Assembly: GCF_030035675.1 (NCBI RefSeq)
Contig: NC_084480.1
Location: 22,835,263 to 22,899,262 of the forward strand
DNA: 64,000 nucleotides
Direction of reading: 5' to 3'
DNA from: Rhineura floridana
Lineage: Eukaryota > Chordata > Lepidosauria > Squamata > Rhineuridae
Shown: positions 22,620 to 34,135 of the stretch, in pieces
How positions within the stretch are numbered: position 1 is the stretch's first letter
How the letters are laid out: every line of letters starts with the position of its first letter
The notes under the pieces: generated by a model
The model's database searches: none
What the model saw: the letters and a program-made list of their open reading frames with translations, nothing else
What the model was told of the DNA's origin: nothing
Made by a program: the position numbers and the translations under genes

Positions 22620-23400
22620 AAGATTAAAATTTACGCTGGCGCCCACTGTCCCCCAAAAGACCAGATCCTATTTTCAGAAGAGGCTCTTGCACTTTCCCAA
22701 GTGCTTTTCGCTTAGCCTGCAAGCCAGTGCATTGTCTGCCTGATGTGCTGAGCTTGTCGACTTGGTTACAAGAGAAAGGAACAGGCTGTAGGGCTTGGAA
22801 GGAGAAGGAAGGAGGAGAGAGAGAGGCTGTTTTCAAAACACAGTGATTCCCATTATTATCTGAGAAAGACGCACTCAAGCCGGCAACTGGGACAGCCCAT
22901 TGTTGGGAAACCCCCATCAGTGAGGGATGTTGAGAAATTGCTAAGGTTAAAAAGCTCCGCGAAACGAAGCCGAACAAAGATGACAAGCTTGTTTCTGACA
23001 GGCCCCTTAAAGATACGCACAGATTGTGAAAATATAATTAGAGGCTGTGCTTTGTCTGCCCACAATGAGTGGGAAATGTTGAAAGAAGAGCTCTCCCACT
23101 CTTTATTCAACCATCCCCCACAGGAGACAATGGCGGGGCCTGTGAGACTGCTCTGTCCTCTAATGAGAAACGTTAATTGCCACAATTTCCAGAGTGTGTA
23201 AAGCACCCTGTCCCTAAAGAAGGGAGCGGGGCAGGGAGGGAGTGTTTTATTTAAAAGGTTCTCAGCCCCATTAAATGTGGTAACAGAGATAATGGAAAAT
23301 AAAAACGCCATGTTTTTAAATCCTGCAGCTCGGACAATAGGGAAGGCCTGGGTGCAGATGTGTTGACTGCGGCTGATTCTCATCCTCAGAGTCAGTCATG
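22620..23400. promoter_or_regulatory. Repeat-poor candidate conserved non-coding element
   Basis: An 0.8 kb island of unique-looking sequence within transposon-rich DNA about 8 kb beyond the RAX 3' end. It has AACAAAG (about 22973), TAATTAG (23035-23041), ACAATGG (about 23127) and several ATTA cores. Reading frames here have no recognisable domain. The pattern resembles a developmental enhancer, but conservation could not be tested. Confidence 0.35.
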
Positions 23401-23567
23401 CTGGGGGGGGGGGACATTTCTCTACTGTGGCTTCATGCGATCTGCTGGCTATCCAGAGATAGACCTCTGCTAAGTGAGAAGAATTAAAAAGAGAGAAGAA
23501 AATAACACCAAATGGAAAAATCCCAACACAGCTTTTTCGAGATAACTTAAGTAGATCCCTCCTGGAT

Positions 23568-23825
23568 AAAACCAAAGGCCCATCGAGTTCAGCTTCCTGT
23601 TTCCCACAGCAGCCAACTACATGCCTCTGGGAAGCCCACAATCAGGGCATGAGCGCAATAGCCCTCTTCCACTGGTCTTTCTCAGCAGCTGATGTTTAGA
23701 GGCATAATGCTTCCGAAACTGGGAGTAGCACACAGCAATCATAACTAGTCATTGATAGCTTTATCCTCCATGAATTTGTTTCATCTCCTTTTAAAGCTGT
23801 TTAAGTTGGTGGCCAAATATCAGGG
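23568..23825 (-). mobile_element. CR1-like LINE 3' end, reverse
   Basis: CCCATCGAGTTCAGCTTCCT, GGAAGCCCACAATCAGGGCA and TTATCCTCCATGAATTTGTT match the group in reverse. Confidence 0.7.
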
Positions 23826-23911
23826 CCATCCCTACCATTGGACAGTGCTGCATGTGGAAGGTGCTGGGCAGTGGTGTAGTCGTCCAGGGTCCTAGGGGGT
23901 CTTAGACTCTT

Positions 23912-24202
23912 ACTCAGCTGTTGTTGCTGTTGCTGGAATCCTTATCTCCCTTGTAATTGCTAATTGCTAATGTCTACTATATCATTTTTAAACTAGTTTG
24001 AACTTTTTTAGCTATATGTGTGTATGGTTTTAATATTGGAAATAGTTTAATCTTATTTTAATGTAGACTTTGTATGTTTTTAATTATTTGTATTTTTTAT
24101 CTGGAAGCCGCCATGAGTTCCAGTTTTGGAAAAATGGTGGGGTATAAATAAAGATAATAATAATAATAATAACAATAATAATAATAATAATAATAATAAT
24201 AA
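23912..24202 (+). mobile_element. LINE 3' end (CR1/L2-like) inside hAT copy
   Basis: Typical tail with 'ggtggggtataaataaag' followed by an AAT microsatellite, bounded by the duplication TTAGACTCTT (23902-23911 and 24203-24212). Younger than its host hAT copy. Confidence 0.75.
24148..24202. repeat. (AAT)n microsatellite at LINE end
   Basis: About 17 AAT units with one AAC, forming the tail of the LINE inside hAT copy 2. Confidence 0.9.
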
Positions 24203-25930
24203 TTAGACTCTTTGCTTTTTGGGGAGCAGGATCCCAGCAGGGTCCCTATGTCTCCAGCATCCTATGAGCCAATCGGCATGAAAGGGGAGTGTGTTAGCCA
24301 CTGAGAAGAGTCTTCTAACATGCTTCCTTGTCCTTTCCTGCTGATTGAGAGTGGAAGGAGGTGAGTCGGCCACTGAGAAGACTCTTTTCAGCAGCTAACA
24401 CCCTCCCATTTCATGCTTGTTGGCTCCTAGGGAAATCTGTTGTTATGGGAGAAGGCATTAACAAGGATCTCATTCTTAACCCAGAAGCAAAAAAAGAGGG
24501 AGAGGCATGGCTGTGGCTATCATGAAGAGACCCTGGCCTTCTGAATTTGACACTACACTACTGGTGCTGGGGGCAGCAGCAGCTCCCTGGCCACTCCTCC
24601 TGCGACCACCAGCCATTCCCTTTTCTTGCAGGACAGAGCCGTGTGTGCCACACACCCTTTTCTTAGCTAGCCTAAATCCTTAAAGCAGGGGTGAGGAACC
24701 TCCACCCTGCAGACCAAACTTGGCCATTTCTGACTAATGGCCTCACTGGCTGAGGCAATGGTGGCTGGTGGCTCCTTGTCAGTGGGGGAGTGGAATCCAC
24801 TCCAGGCTTTATTCAGGGAGCTGTCCAGTGTGCTTCAATACCTTGGACAGCTACTTGAAAGTTCAGACTAAAACCCGGAGCAGATTCTACTGCCCCACCG
24901 ACATAGAGGCAACAGCTGCCGCTTGGCTGAGAGTGATAGGACTTGAGTCCAAGAACATCTGGAGGGCTACAGATGTGTTAGCCTTAATTTGTGACTTTGG
25001 GCAAAAAACAGTCAGTGATAAAACAGTAACAGCACACCACCTGTAAATGGTAATTATAAACACGCCTCTACTGCTGAATGATTGGAGGTCTTGTGGGCCA
25101 TTTAAAACCTTGAGGGGCAGATCTGGCCCATGGGGTGTGGGCAAGCCACCTCTGCTTTAAGGGGTCTGGAAGAAGTAAGTGAATGACATAAAGAGGCTTC
25201 CTGTAGTCAGTGTACTCCTGAATAAGTTTGCTTAGGGTGGCAGTGAGTTGCAAATGACTCCTCAGAGATGACCTCTCTATTTGTGAGCAGAGACACTGGG
25301 AGCATGACTATTTCACTGAATGTCTCCAAGGGAAGGCACAGCCACCTTCTTTTTTCCTAAGGTTGTTCGCTGCTGCAAGTGGTGGCACGGAGCAACAACT
25401 TTGTTGGCAATCTGGCCACCATTTTGCATTTTGCATCCTCTACAATGCCTAGGAACTAGCATCATTCTGAGGCACTGTAAGAAAGAAATGGCAGCCACTC
25501 TGAAAGAAAGAAAGAAAGAAATTTCTGAAACAAGATCATCATTTTCTGAGGAGAGGGTGACAAAAAGAAAAATACCAAAAAACTGCCTTCTGAGAAATTA
25601 TGGCTCAGCTCTTCTTAGTTTTGCAGGCTGTGGGCAACCTGGAATATTGTCCACTCTCCCTGATCCCACTTTGTTTTATATCTACGTTCCTGGGAATGGA
25701 AGGAGGGAATGGAGACAGAACTGTAGCTTATAATCCATTCAGCAGCAACCCAGCTGGAGCAAGCAGGACATGGGAATTGTGTGGATCAGGACCATCTGCC
25801 CCACTAGGCAGGCAAGGCAGCACACTTCAGGTGGCAGATTTGGGGGGCAAAAGTTTCTTTCTTTAATTATGTATGTATGTATTATCTTGTTACCTTTTTT
25901 CCATCCTGAAAAGCACCATTTGCATCAAGG

Positions 25931-26067
25931 GTAGGTAATGTGGTGCCCTCCAGATGTTGCTGGACTCCAACTCCCATCAGTCCCAGTCAGCATGGACAAT
26001 GGTTAGGGTCCAGGGATGATGGGAGTTGTAGTCCAACAATACCTTGAGGCACCACCCTGCATACTCG
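25931..26067. mobile_element. Palindromic MITE (family W)
   Basis: GTGGTGCCCTCCAGATG and CCTTGAGGCACCACC inverted ends, with two ACTCCCATCA/GATGGGAGTT blocks. Confidence 0.7.
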
Positions 26068-26087
26068 ATTTGGACAATGATGAGAAT

Positions 26088-26130
26088 TGTTTTCTTCTTC
26101 TTCTTCTTCTTCTTCTTCTTCTTCTTCTCA
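26088..26130. repeat. (CTT)n microsatellite
   Basis: About 13 CTT units. Confidence 0.93.
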
Positions 26131-26394
26131 TCATCATCAACATTGTCATTGTCATTATTATTATTCCAACATCAAAATTAAGAAGTATCCATCTCAAAGT
26201 TCTTCATTCTATTCTCACCATAAAGAGTTCTCTACCTTTTCTGTTCTGAAAACAAAATGTGGTTCCCATGAAGTCTCTTTCTCCTGTTCCAATGGACATT
26301 TTGAAGAACTATCTTGGATTTTTAAAAAAATCCCTTTTATTCCGTTGGCAATGGACACTGGTAAGGTTATCAAGAGTGTTAAAGGACTGCTCCC

Positions 26395-27000
26395 TGTGGT
26401 GCTCAAGGGATTGTGGGTGTAAGGGGACCTTTTACCACATGTGCTGGGCATGCAAAGTTATGCAGGTTTTTTGGCAGAAGATATTTGAAGCCTTGACATT
26501 TATAACAGCTCAGCTTTTAAAACCTGACCCTGTGTTGGCATTATTATCCCCTGAGAGCAATATCAATCCTAAAGTGATGTATAAAAATCTTGTTGCCTTG
26601 CTCCTAATGGCAGCCCACTTGCAGATAGCAAATCACTGGAAAAGTTATGCACCTCCCTCTCAGGAAGGTTGGTTTAATAAAGTGTGGGACATAGCTCTAT
26701 CAGAAAAATTAACACAACACAGGAGAGTAGTTACTGGCATGTCCAAGAGTGATTCATTGGATGAGACATGGCTTTTCTTTAAATATTAATGGGGCTAGAC
26801 ATAAGAGGAATCCTCCAGTTTCTCAAGCACCTTCTTGGCTGGGCTAGGTGCACACATCGTAGTTGACCAGTTATGCCCGCTTTTGTTTTTTTTCTGGTTT
26901 TGACTATGTACTAAGCAATTTATGAGCCAGACAAGATACTTATAAATGTTTATTGCTGTACTTACCTGGTTATATTCAAAACAATAAAAACATTTTAAAA
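26395..27000 (+). mobile_element. L1 LINE 3' end
   Basis: Encodes an L1 ORF2-like C-terminus: CGCKGTFYHMCWACKVMQ with the Cys/His pattern, then FWQKIFEALT and HLQIANHWKSYAPPSQEGW, followed by a 3' UTR ending ACAATAAAAACATTTT. 5'-truncated. Confidence 0.8.
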
Positions 27001-28019
27001 AAACAACTACCCTGAATCCTAAAGGAAGGGCTGGCAACTACCCTGGGAATGGATGCTGTTAATTTAGCTGTATTTTAGAACATTTTTAAATGTAATTGTG
27101 TTTTTGGAATGCTTTTAACTGTTTAGTATTTTTTTTCTTTCTTTTTGTTAAATCATTCGCCACCCTGGGCTCCTTTGGGACGAAGGGCGGGATATATATT
27201 CAAATTCGATAAATAATTCTTCTTGCCTTTAAAGGTATGGGTAACTTGATCATTCCACACACACTTTTTTTGTGTGAATCCTTGACGAAGGACCTGGCAG
27301 GTCAGCCCAGTATGCTTTTGGCAGAAGAGGTCGGGCAGAGAGGAGCAGAAGAATAAGGTAGTGATGCCCACTAAGACTGGTAGGGTGGAAGGTAGAAAGG
27401 CTAGCATAGATTGAATCACAGCCAACTAATTCTAGTCTGCCCCCCTCCTCCCCCCTATTGAGTTCTTCAAAGACAACATTTAAACTGAGGAGGAGGCTGA
27501 CAGCCAGGGTGCCAGGGCACCCCCTGGATTGGTTGTAAGAACGAAGGCAGGCAGATGGGGCGTGACGGAGGGTAGGCTGAGGTTGGTGGGGCATTTGCCC
27601 TAATAGACCACTCTCTGCTGAACTAAGGCTTAGACCAAGGAAGTGAGTCAGAGTAAGCAGCAGGCTGAAAAACAGGGAACTGAGCAAACCATGGAAGAAG
27701 GAAAAGAGGAATAAGGGATCCATGGATTGGCATGAGTCAGGAGCCAAGCTGAAAGAGGGTCTAGGGGAAAACCTCAAACAAGGCTCAGGGAGGAACCACA
27801 GCCTGGGATGCTTGCGGAATCCAGTCTTTGTGAATTCCAATTTAAACAGAATAATGTACGGATAAGAATTTGGCTTTCACAGATCCCCAAATGTACTTGG
27901 CTCAAAGAATATATTAAAATGCATTTTGAAATTGGAGAGAAAATGACATTTAGAAATGCATCTTTTCAGAGGGAATATGAGTGGCTCAAGGGTTACGTGC
28001 CCTGCCACCTATGCAGCCG

Positions 28020-28252
28020 GGCAAGCTGCATAGTCCCAAGGAGCCCAGTTGCCCCCCAGCTGGCAATTGCGGACAAGGAAGGGCTTGTGCAGCTGTGGCA
28101 AGCTGAGCAGGCCCTAGCCAGCTGGGGAGGACTAGCCTCAGAGGGAGGCAATGGTAAACCCCCTCTGAATACCGCTTACCATGAACACCCTATTCATAGG
28201 GTAGCCATAAGGCGGGATCGACTTGAAGGCAGTCCATTTCCATTTCCATGTT
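28020..28252 (+). mobile_element. SINE-like composite with Sauria/Bov-B tail
   Basis: From 28138 on it matches the Sauria SINE body and tail (GAGGCAATGGTAAACC and CGACTTGAAGGCAGTCC). The 5' 110 bp (GCCGGGCAAGCTGCATAGTC onward) is not the usual head and looks like a different RNA or Bov-B 5' sequence. Confidence 0.6.
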
Positions 28253-28866
28253 TACAAATGCATTTTTAAATATATATTTTTATGCAACTTTTTTAGGTGA
28301 GTGAATTTTGTTATGCAGAAAGGAAACAGAACAGACTTATGACAATGGGAGTCCATGGTGGGGGCAAAGTAAAACACTGAAAGGGGGAAGCAGGCTAATT
28401 TATCACATATTATTATTATAGTACATTATTATCTTTATTAAATCTCAAAATACATCCTCTGCACCAACTTACTAGGCAACTAGGAAGGACCACCTCATTG
28501 TTCAAGAGTAAGTGATATGGACTGCAGAGGTCATTGTTTTTGCAATGTCTTGGGGAATCCTGTGGGTAGGAGTCTCTTGGGGGTTCCTTCATGGTGGATT
28601 AGCTTTCCACCATGAAAAATGGCTTGATCTTCCCTTGCAGTACACAGTCAGAGGGATCCAGAGGGTCAAAACATGTGAGCCAAGCCTCATGATTAGGACA
28701 AAAGCAAATGTCCCCTTCTCCCAGATACAAGCCACTTTGTCCTGTCAGAGAGGGGAGGGAAATCCATCCAGATCCCCCAAGTGGCAATGATCTGCTGAAC
28801 TTCATGCTGTAAGTAGAATTCGTTCATCTGCTTTCCCAAAGAGAAAGTGTTTTTGGCCCTTTCACA

Positions 28867-29004
28867 CAGGGGTAGCCAACGTGGTGCCTTTCAGATGTTG
28901 TTGCACTACAATTCCTATCATCCCTAACCACCGGCCACGCTGCCTGGTGAAGATGGGAACTGGAGTCCAACAGCATCTGGAGGATTCCATACTGGCGAAC
29001 CCTG
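28867..29004. mobile_element. Palindromic MITE (family W)
   Basis: Ends CAGGGGTAGCCAAC and TGGCGAACCCTG; flanks CTTTCACA and CTTTAGCA agree at 6 of 8 bases, fitting hAT-type duplication. Core as in other family W copies. Confidence 0.75.
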
Positions 29005-29253
29005 CTTTAGCACAAATGCCATCCCACACAACACCTCGCATGCTGCAGACGGTGGTGGTGGTGGTGAAGGACTTGGGTCAGATCTGCACCTGCAGCAGCA
29101 GGAGGTGGTACAGTGGGCTATACTGGTTCAGACTGCATGTGGAGGATCAAACATGCGCATAAAATATTCCTAGCAACTACCATATCGGGGGGGGGAATTC
29201 AGTCCTCTTCATATAGTGCTAATTGTCTGCTTATAGGGAGTATTTTCTACAGA

Positions 29254-29392
29254 GCAGAAGTAGCCAACATGGTGTCCTTCAGATGTTGTTGGATTACAGC
29301 TCCCAGCAGCCCCTGCCAGCATAGCCAGTGGCCAGGTATGATGGGAGTGGTAGTCCAACAAGATCTGGAGGACACCATGCTGGCTACTCTCG
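29254..29392. mobile_element. Palindromic MITE (family W)
   Basis: GTAGCCAACATGGTGTCC and GGACACCATGCTGGCTAC form the inverted ends around the usual core. Confidence 0.75.
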
Positions 29393-29479
29393 TCATAGAT
29401 AATTCAAAAATGGGAAATGGTACATTCCATTCTTCTATCCTTACCACCTCATTGCCACCACATTCTGTGGCATGTAAAG

Positions 29480-29844
29480 CAGGGCTGGCTCCAGGATCCA
29501 GAGTGGCCTAGGTAAAATGCCCTTTGGTAGGCCCTCTCCTCCACTGGTGGGTCCTGGAGGACTTTCCTAGCTTGTGGTGATGGTGGGCAATGAGAACAAC
29601 ATTCTGCACAGACTTGGCCACCTGGGACTAGCCATACTTTACATTTCCAAAATGCTCCAGAAAAATGCTATATTGGGGGTATTGGGAGAAATTAAAATGG
29701 TGGCTTGACACAGCTGCCAAGGAATGTGCCAGACCAGGAAACAAATAATTAAAGGAGGCCAGGGGAGGCATCAACAGTGGGTCCTGCTAGGACAAAGGGC
29801 CCCCAGATGCTGCCTGAGGATGCCAGGTGCTAGCACCAGCCCTG
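29480..29844. mobile_element. hAT-like MITE with CAGGGCTGG ends
   Basis: Left CAGGGCTGGCTCCAG and right CTAGCACCAGCCCTG are imperfect inverted ends; target duplication not visible. GC-rich, no frame. Confidence 0.6.
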
Positions 29845-29859
29845 TTAGCAGTTGGTTCC

Positions 29860-30712
29860 TTGGAGTGAATGGAGAAGATGTGGCCTGCTCTTGATGGGCT
29901 TACACTCCCTCTGAAGGATCAGGTGCATAGCTTGGGGGTACCTCTGGATCCGTGTGTTGCTTGAGGCTCAAGTGGTCTCGGTGGCAAGGATCTGCCAGGA
30001 GCTGCAGCTGGTGGCCCAGTTACAATCCTATCTGGACAGGGCTAGCCTGACTTCTGTTGTCTATGCTCTGGTTACCTCTAGGTTAGATTACTGCAATGCG
30101 TTATATGTGGGGCTGCCTTTGAAGACAGTTCAGAAGCTGCAGCTGGTGCAGAATTCAGCAGCCAGATTGCTCACTGGGGCAAGACAGTCTGAGCACATAA
30201 CACCAATTTTGGCACAACTGTACTGGCTACCAATTAGTTTCCGGGCTCAGTTCAAAGTGCTGGTTTTGAACTATAAAGCCGTATATGGCCCAGGACCCCA
30301 ATACTTCAAGGACCTCTTCTCCCCATATGAACCAACCTGGACACCGTGTTCAGCATCTGAGGCCGTTCTTCATGTGCCTCCTCCGAGTGCGCTGTAGAGG
30401 GTGGCAAGTGTTTCTGGAACACTCTTCCCAGGGAGGCACGCCTGACGCCATCATGATCTATGTATCAGACAAAACCCTTTATCTTCTCCCAGGCATTCAG
30501 CTCTTAATTTTGGAGAGGATTGGGAGGGCTTTTGATGTTGTAGCCTCTTTTAAGGGGTTCCACTGCCTTAAAATTTATGTACTGAATTATTTTAACTTTT
30601 TATTTGTTTTAGTTTTTTAATATTGGTTTAAATCTTTTTATTGGTTAAGTCACTTTGGGTTCACTTTTGTGAAGAAAAGCAACTATTAAAATAAATAAAT
30701 AAATAAATAAAT
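29860..30712 (+). mobile_element. L2-like LINE 3' end
   Basis: Encodes the C-terminal part of an L2/CR1-clade reverse transcriptase: SRLDYCNALYVGLP, LQLVQNSAARLLTGA and LYWLPISFRAQFKVLVLNYK (about 30090-30270), ending with an AAAT-type repeat at 30690-30712. 5'-truncated. Confidence 0.85.
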
Positions 30713-30829
30713 AGTCAGTCAGTCAGTCAGCCTTGAATTGGGATAAGGAGAGTCTTCCGGTCTGCAGAGTGCCACAGCTGAACCACCAGGTCCAAAGTTA
30801 TAATCCCTTGCTTGCTTTACTGCCAACTT

Positions 30830-31563
30830 AGATTACTAAAACAAAACCCCTGAAAATTCAGAGGGCCGCTACAAACCATATTCAGTGGATGATTCAATTA
30901 ACAAGCTCAAGGTGCTGTCAGAAAATATTTGTGCTTTAATGTTACAAAACATCCTTAGAAAGGATACAACCGTGTTTTTTTTCTTTGCATCTACTGTGAT
31001 CCAGCCAATGAGTCAGGGAGATTGAATGATCAGATCATTAAACAAATGAAAGAAAGCGAGAATCAACCCCTAAATCTTGTGTTGAGGATGAGGAAGAACA
31101 CAAAGAACACAGGGGCTTGGGCTGGGCACACATCACCAGCTTAAAACACAGCTAGGTCACTCTTTTTCTCAATCTGAAACTGGTTTTTTGGGGGAGGGGG
31201 AAACAGACCAAAACACAGTATTTCATAAGAAATTACAGGAAACCTAGACATGGATTGTGGCTAACCTTGTGTGCACACCGATTCCCAGAGCAGTGGCAGG
31301 ATGCAGGATACTCTGGATGCAGAGTAAATGGGAGTGTGCGCATACACAGCCTACATTTGGAGGGTTGGGTATGTGTGTAAAATTACTTCTCTTTAGTGCT
31401 CAGGTCCCTTCTACAACACACAGGGGTCTGTGCGCATGGGCGTCACTCTCAACAACGACAGTCCTTGCCTATCTGTCCGACACAGATCTAAGGGACAAGA
31501 TCTCCTTCCAAAGGCAATGCAGGCTGGCCCTTTGTAAATCACACGGGCAAGGGATTTGCCTCT
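30830..31563 (-). other. RAX: RAX 3' flank and probable 3' UTR
   Basis: Mostly unique sequence beyond the RAX stop, before an L2-like LINE ending near 30712. No convincing AATAAA on the minus strand was found in the first 700 nt, so the UTR end is unknown. The block 30840-31110 looks unique and could be UTR or a conserved element. Confidence 0.4.
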
Positions 31564-32016
31564 TCAGATTGCCTGCCAGGGTTTTCCAATTGACTGGATG
31601 TGCTCCTTTGCTTTCATCCTCAATGCGGCTATGCTGGTGTTCCGAGGGTCCACCTCTTCCAATGGAAATTTGTCCACAAAGTTGGTCCCGCATTGATAAG
31701 GCGGCGGAGGCCCCATGGCACCCAGGGGCTGCAAGGTGTGTCCCATGGGGGGAGAGTTTAGGAATGAGGGAGGGGTGTAGCTGCTGGGGAGGCTCTGGGG
31801 GGAAGGCACGAACCCTGGCAAAGTCTGGAGGGGGCTGCTGTTGGACATAGGGGGGTTCAGCCATGACTCCAGGGGTAAATTGCTCCCAATGCTCCCAAGG
31901 GTGGAGGGCTGCGGCGAGCGGTTGAACGACAGGATGGGGGGATCCTGCAGCTTCATGGAGGTCACCTCCAGCTTCTCTTGCCTCCTCCATTTGGCTCTCC
32001 GGTTCTGAAACCAAAC
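31564..32016 (-). CDS. RAX: RAX exon 3: recognition helix, C-terminal domain and OAR motif
   Basis: Last coding exon, residues 185-334 and TGA. The acceptor tttttatatatattttag precedes VWFQNRRAKWRR, the homeodomain recognition helix with Gln at homeodomain position 50 (residue 188), typical of RAX. Next come the RAX signatures VTSMKLQ and LSFNRSPQPS, a Pro/Ser-rich transactivation region (LPLESWL, LPGFVPSPQSLP, SYTPPSFLNSPP) and the C-terminal OAR motif SIAALRMKAKEHI at about residues 312-324, ending GKPWQAI. The total of 334 residues is close to the 346 of human RAX; the shortfall is in Pro/Gly runs. No frame damage was seen, so the gene looks functional. Confidence 0.97.
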   Translation of the reverse strand, partial: VWFQNRRAKWRRQEKLEVTSMKLQDPPILSFNRSPQPSTLGSIGSNLPLESWLNPPMSNSSPLQTLPGFVPSPQSLPSSYTPPSFLNSPPMGHTLQPLGAMGPPPPYQCGTNFVDKFPLEEVDPRNTSIAALRMKAKEHIQSIGKPWQAI

Positions 32017-32189
32017 CTAAAATATATATACATAAGCCAGAATTAGCCAAACATCAGACAGTGTTGCATGCTGCTGTCATTAAATCAGACCTGTTATTAT
32101 TAACTGTATTTCTTCTTGAAATCATCGTCTTGTCATCATCATCTTGTTATTATGATGGGCAGTTTGAGTGCGGATCTGTGGAGGGAAGG

Positions 32190-32790
32190 CTGGCTTGCAT
32201 AAGACCTTTGGAGAGAGGTGCAATGCTTCTCGGGGATAGGGCACATGCTGAGCATGCAAATGGTCCCAAGGTCCATCCTTGGCATCTCCAGACAGGGGCA
32301 GGAGATACGCCTCTCTGAATTCCCAGAGAGCCACTGTTAGTGTGGGCAGTACTGAGTTAGATGGCCCAATGGTCTGACCAGGGGTGTAGTCATCTGGGGT
32401 CACCGGGGGGGGGATCACAGACCTGTGACTGTTTTGGGAGCAGCTAGCCAGGTCCCTATGGAGCATGTTGGCCACTGAGAAGAGTCCTTGTCCTTTTGTG
32501 CTGAATGGAGCCATTCAGAATAAAATGAGGTGAGTCAGCCACTGAGAAGACTCTTCTCAGTAGATAACACAGCCTCCTTTTTCATGCTGATTGGCTCCTA
32601 GGGATGTCTGTTGTAGTGGAGTGTGGACGAGTAAGATGACAGGAAGAGCAAGGGTGAGAAAGGAAACTGGAAAGCAGGACGTGGCTGTGAGGGGGTGTGA
32701 CATGCCTATCATGGACTTCTGAATTTGCCACTACACTGCTGGGTCTGACTCAGTCTAAGGAAGCTCCCTATGTTCTTCTGTGTAGTTTGC
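32190..32790 (+). mobile_element. tRNA-derived SINE (family M) split by hAT copy 3
   Basis: Left half about 32190-32378 and right half 32750-32790 (TCAGTCTAAGGAAGCTCCCT) join around the hAT element at 32379-32741. Confidence 0.8.
32379..32741 (+). mobile_element. hAT-like element, family A, copy 3, inside a SINE
   Basis: Ends CAGGGGTGTAGTC and CACTACACTGCTG; exact 8-bp duplication GGTCTGAC (32371-32378, 32742-32749). It splits a tRNA-derived SINE whose two halves (about 32190-32378 and 32750-32790) read on continuously. In RAX intron 2. Confidence 0.87.
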
Positions 32791-33068
32791 ATATGGAAAC
32801 ATACAGCATCCCTGCTGTGAGATTCGTGTCCTCCACTGCAGGGACGAAACCGTTTGTTGTAAAGGCCTATACGCAAGTTATGTTTTGAAGGCTGTAATCC
32901 TATGCACACTTACTTGGTAGAAGGCTGGGCCTGCCATGAGGCACTGTGAGGCAGCCTCCTCAGGCAGTAAATGCTGAGTGGACAGAGCTGTGGTTGCCCT
33001 GTGTCCCTTAAGCTAGCCTGCTGCCCTCAGTGGCAGTGAAGGATACGGTCCTGTTGCCAGTGCCAAAT

Positions 33069-33207
33069 AGGGTTGCCAGGTTTATGGCCTGAGACTGATC
33101 CTGCATCTTTAGGAGAAGAGAGAGTCAGCCAAGTGCAAGTGTTCTTGCAACTCTGTAATGGGAAAAATCACAAAGTGGAATTCTCTCTTCCCCCTGCATA
33201 ACTTTCT
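33069..33207 (+). mobile_element. Partial arm of the AGGGTTGCCAGG foldback family
   Basis: Matches about the first 140 bp of the arm at 57941; cut short. Confidence 0.65.
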
Positions 33208-33744
33208 ATTTTGAGTGCATTAACAGTTGAATCTGAAACTGCAGTTTGATGTAAAATCAGACTGATTACAATATGTTGCCACTTCAGCAATGACTCTAGC
33301 TGTTGGAAAAAAGAGGACGCATGTTTTCAGCCTGCTATGTTTAAACCACTTCATTTAAGGCAAGGTGAGCACGGTCAAAAGCATACAGCACACCTAGAAT
33401 TTTGCAAGAATATATTTCACCTCCCACTGTTTTATCTTGTGCAAATTGAGACACTCCTGAGGTCCACTGGAGACTATTCTGCAGAAGTCAGTGCCATTAT
33501 TCCACAATTATGTTTGGAGTTTTTTTAGTGTACATTTTGCAAGGTGTTGCTGTACTTCACATATTCACAGAAATAGAATACAAAAGAAAATGATTTCCTA
33601 TAGGAAACTTCACTAAAATTGCAAAGTAAATCAGACATATTTAAACTGGCCATCTGAACTATATTAACTGTCTTAATAATGTTGCTTCCTCCCTGCCAAA
33701 ACAAGATCAGCACAGCACATGTCTTCTTTCTATTATTTGGGCTG

Positions 33745-34025
33745 TTTGCAGGTGTTGTCACCACTCACCATATGCTCAGAGGCACATGTTACCAAATTCT
33801 TTCAAGCCGCACAGCAAGTGGATTGGACTGTGAAAGACCAACCCAAACTGTGTTTGCATTTTGACAAATTTGTAGGGCAGTCCAATATCTCAGACAGAGG
33901 TCAGGTCTCCTGCTCCCCTGGTGCATTCACTATAGCTGCCCAATTTCCCTGCTTTTTAAAGTTGGATAGAAATATCTGTGGGCTATAGGTACATTCTTAA
34001 ACCACAATATTTTTTGCCTATTAGT
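33745..34025 (-). repeat. Unclassified repeat (U1), copy 2
   Basis: Reverse copy of the U1 core, including CAGGTCTCCTGCTCCCCTGG; adjoins a Bov-B fragment. Confidence 0.65.
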
Positions 34026-34135
34026 GAATAACTCTTTTGTTGTCATTACTTTAGTCTTCTTGACATTCAGCTGTAGTCCTGCTTTTGTGCTTTCCTCTTT
34101 AACTAAATTCATGAATTCAAACTCAAGCTTTTAAA
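34026..34135 (-). mobile_element. Bov-B reverse transcriptase fragment
   Basis: The reverse strand encodes EESTKAGLQLNVKKTKVMTT, close to the Bov-B reverse transcriptase motif ahead of the palm end. Fused to a family U1 repeat at about 34025. Confidence 0.7.

Larger units (their letters stand above)
23869..24563 (+). mobile_element. hAT-like element, family A, copy 2, interrupted by a LINE tail
   Basis: Ends CAGTGGTGTAGTC and CACTACACTACTG; exact 8-bp duplication GTGCTGGG on both sides (23861-23868, 24564-24571). A LINE 3' end (23912-24202) was inserted later, with its own 10-bp duplication TTAGACTCTT, and accounts for the extra length. Confidence 0.87.

Noticed and set aside
22856-23383. 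175-codon minus-strand frame
   Set aside because: No recognisable domain, and it overlaps the candidate non-coding element; nothing supports a spliced gene here.
27250-27840. 196-codon minus-strand frame
   Set aside because: Ser/Leu/Pro-rich, no domain, in unassigned intergenic sequence; more likely chance.
31257-31850. 197-codon plus-strand frame
   Set aside because: Antisense shadow of RAX exon 3; no domain and no splice context.
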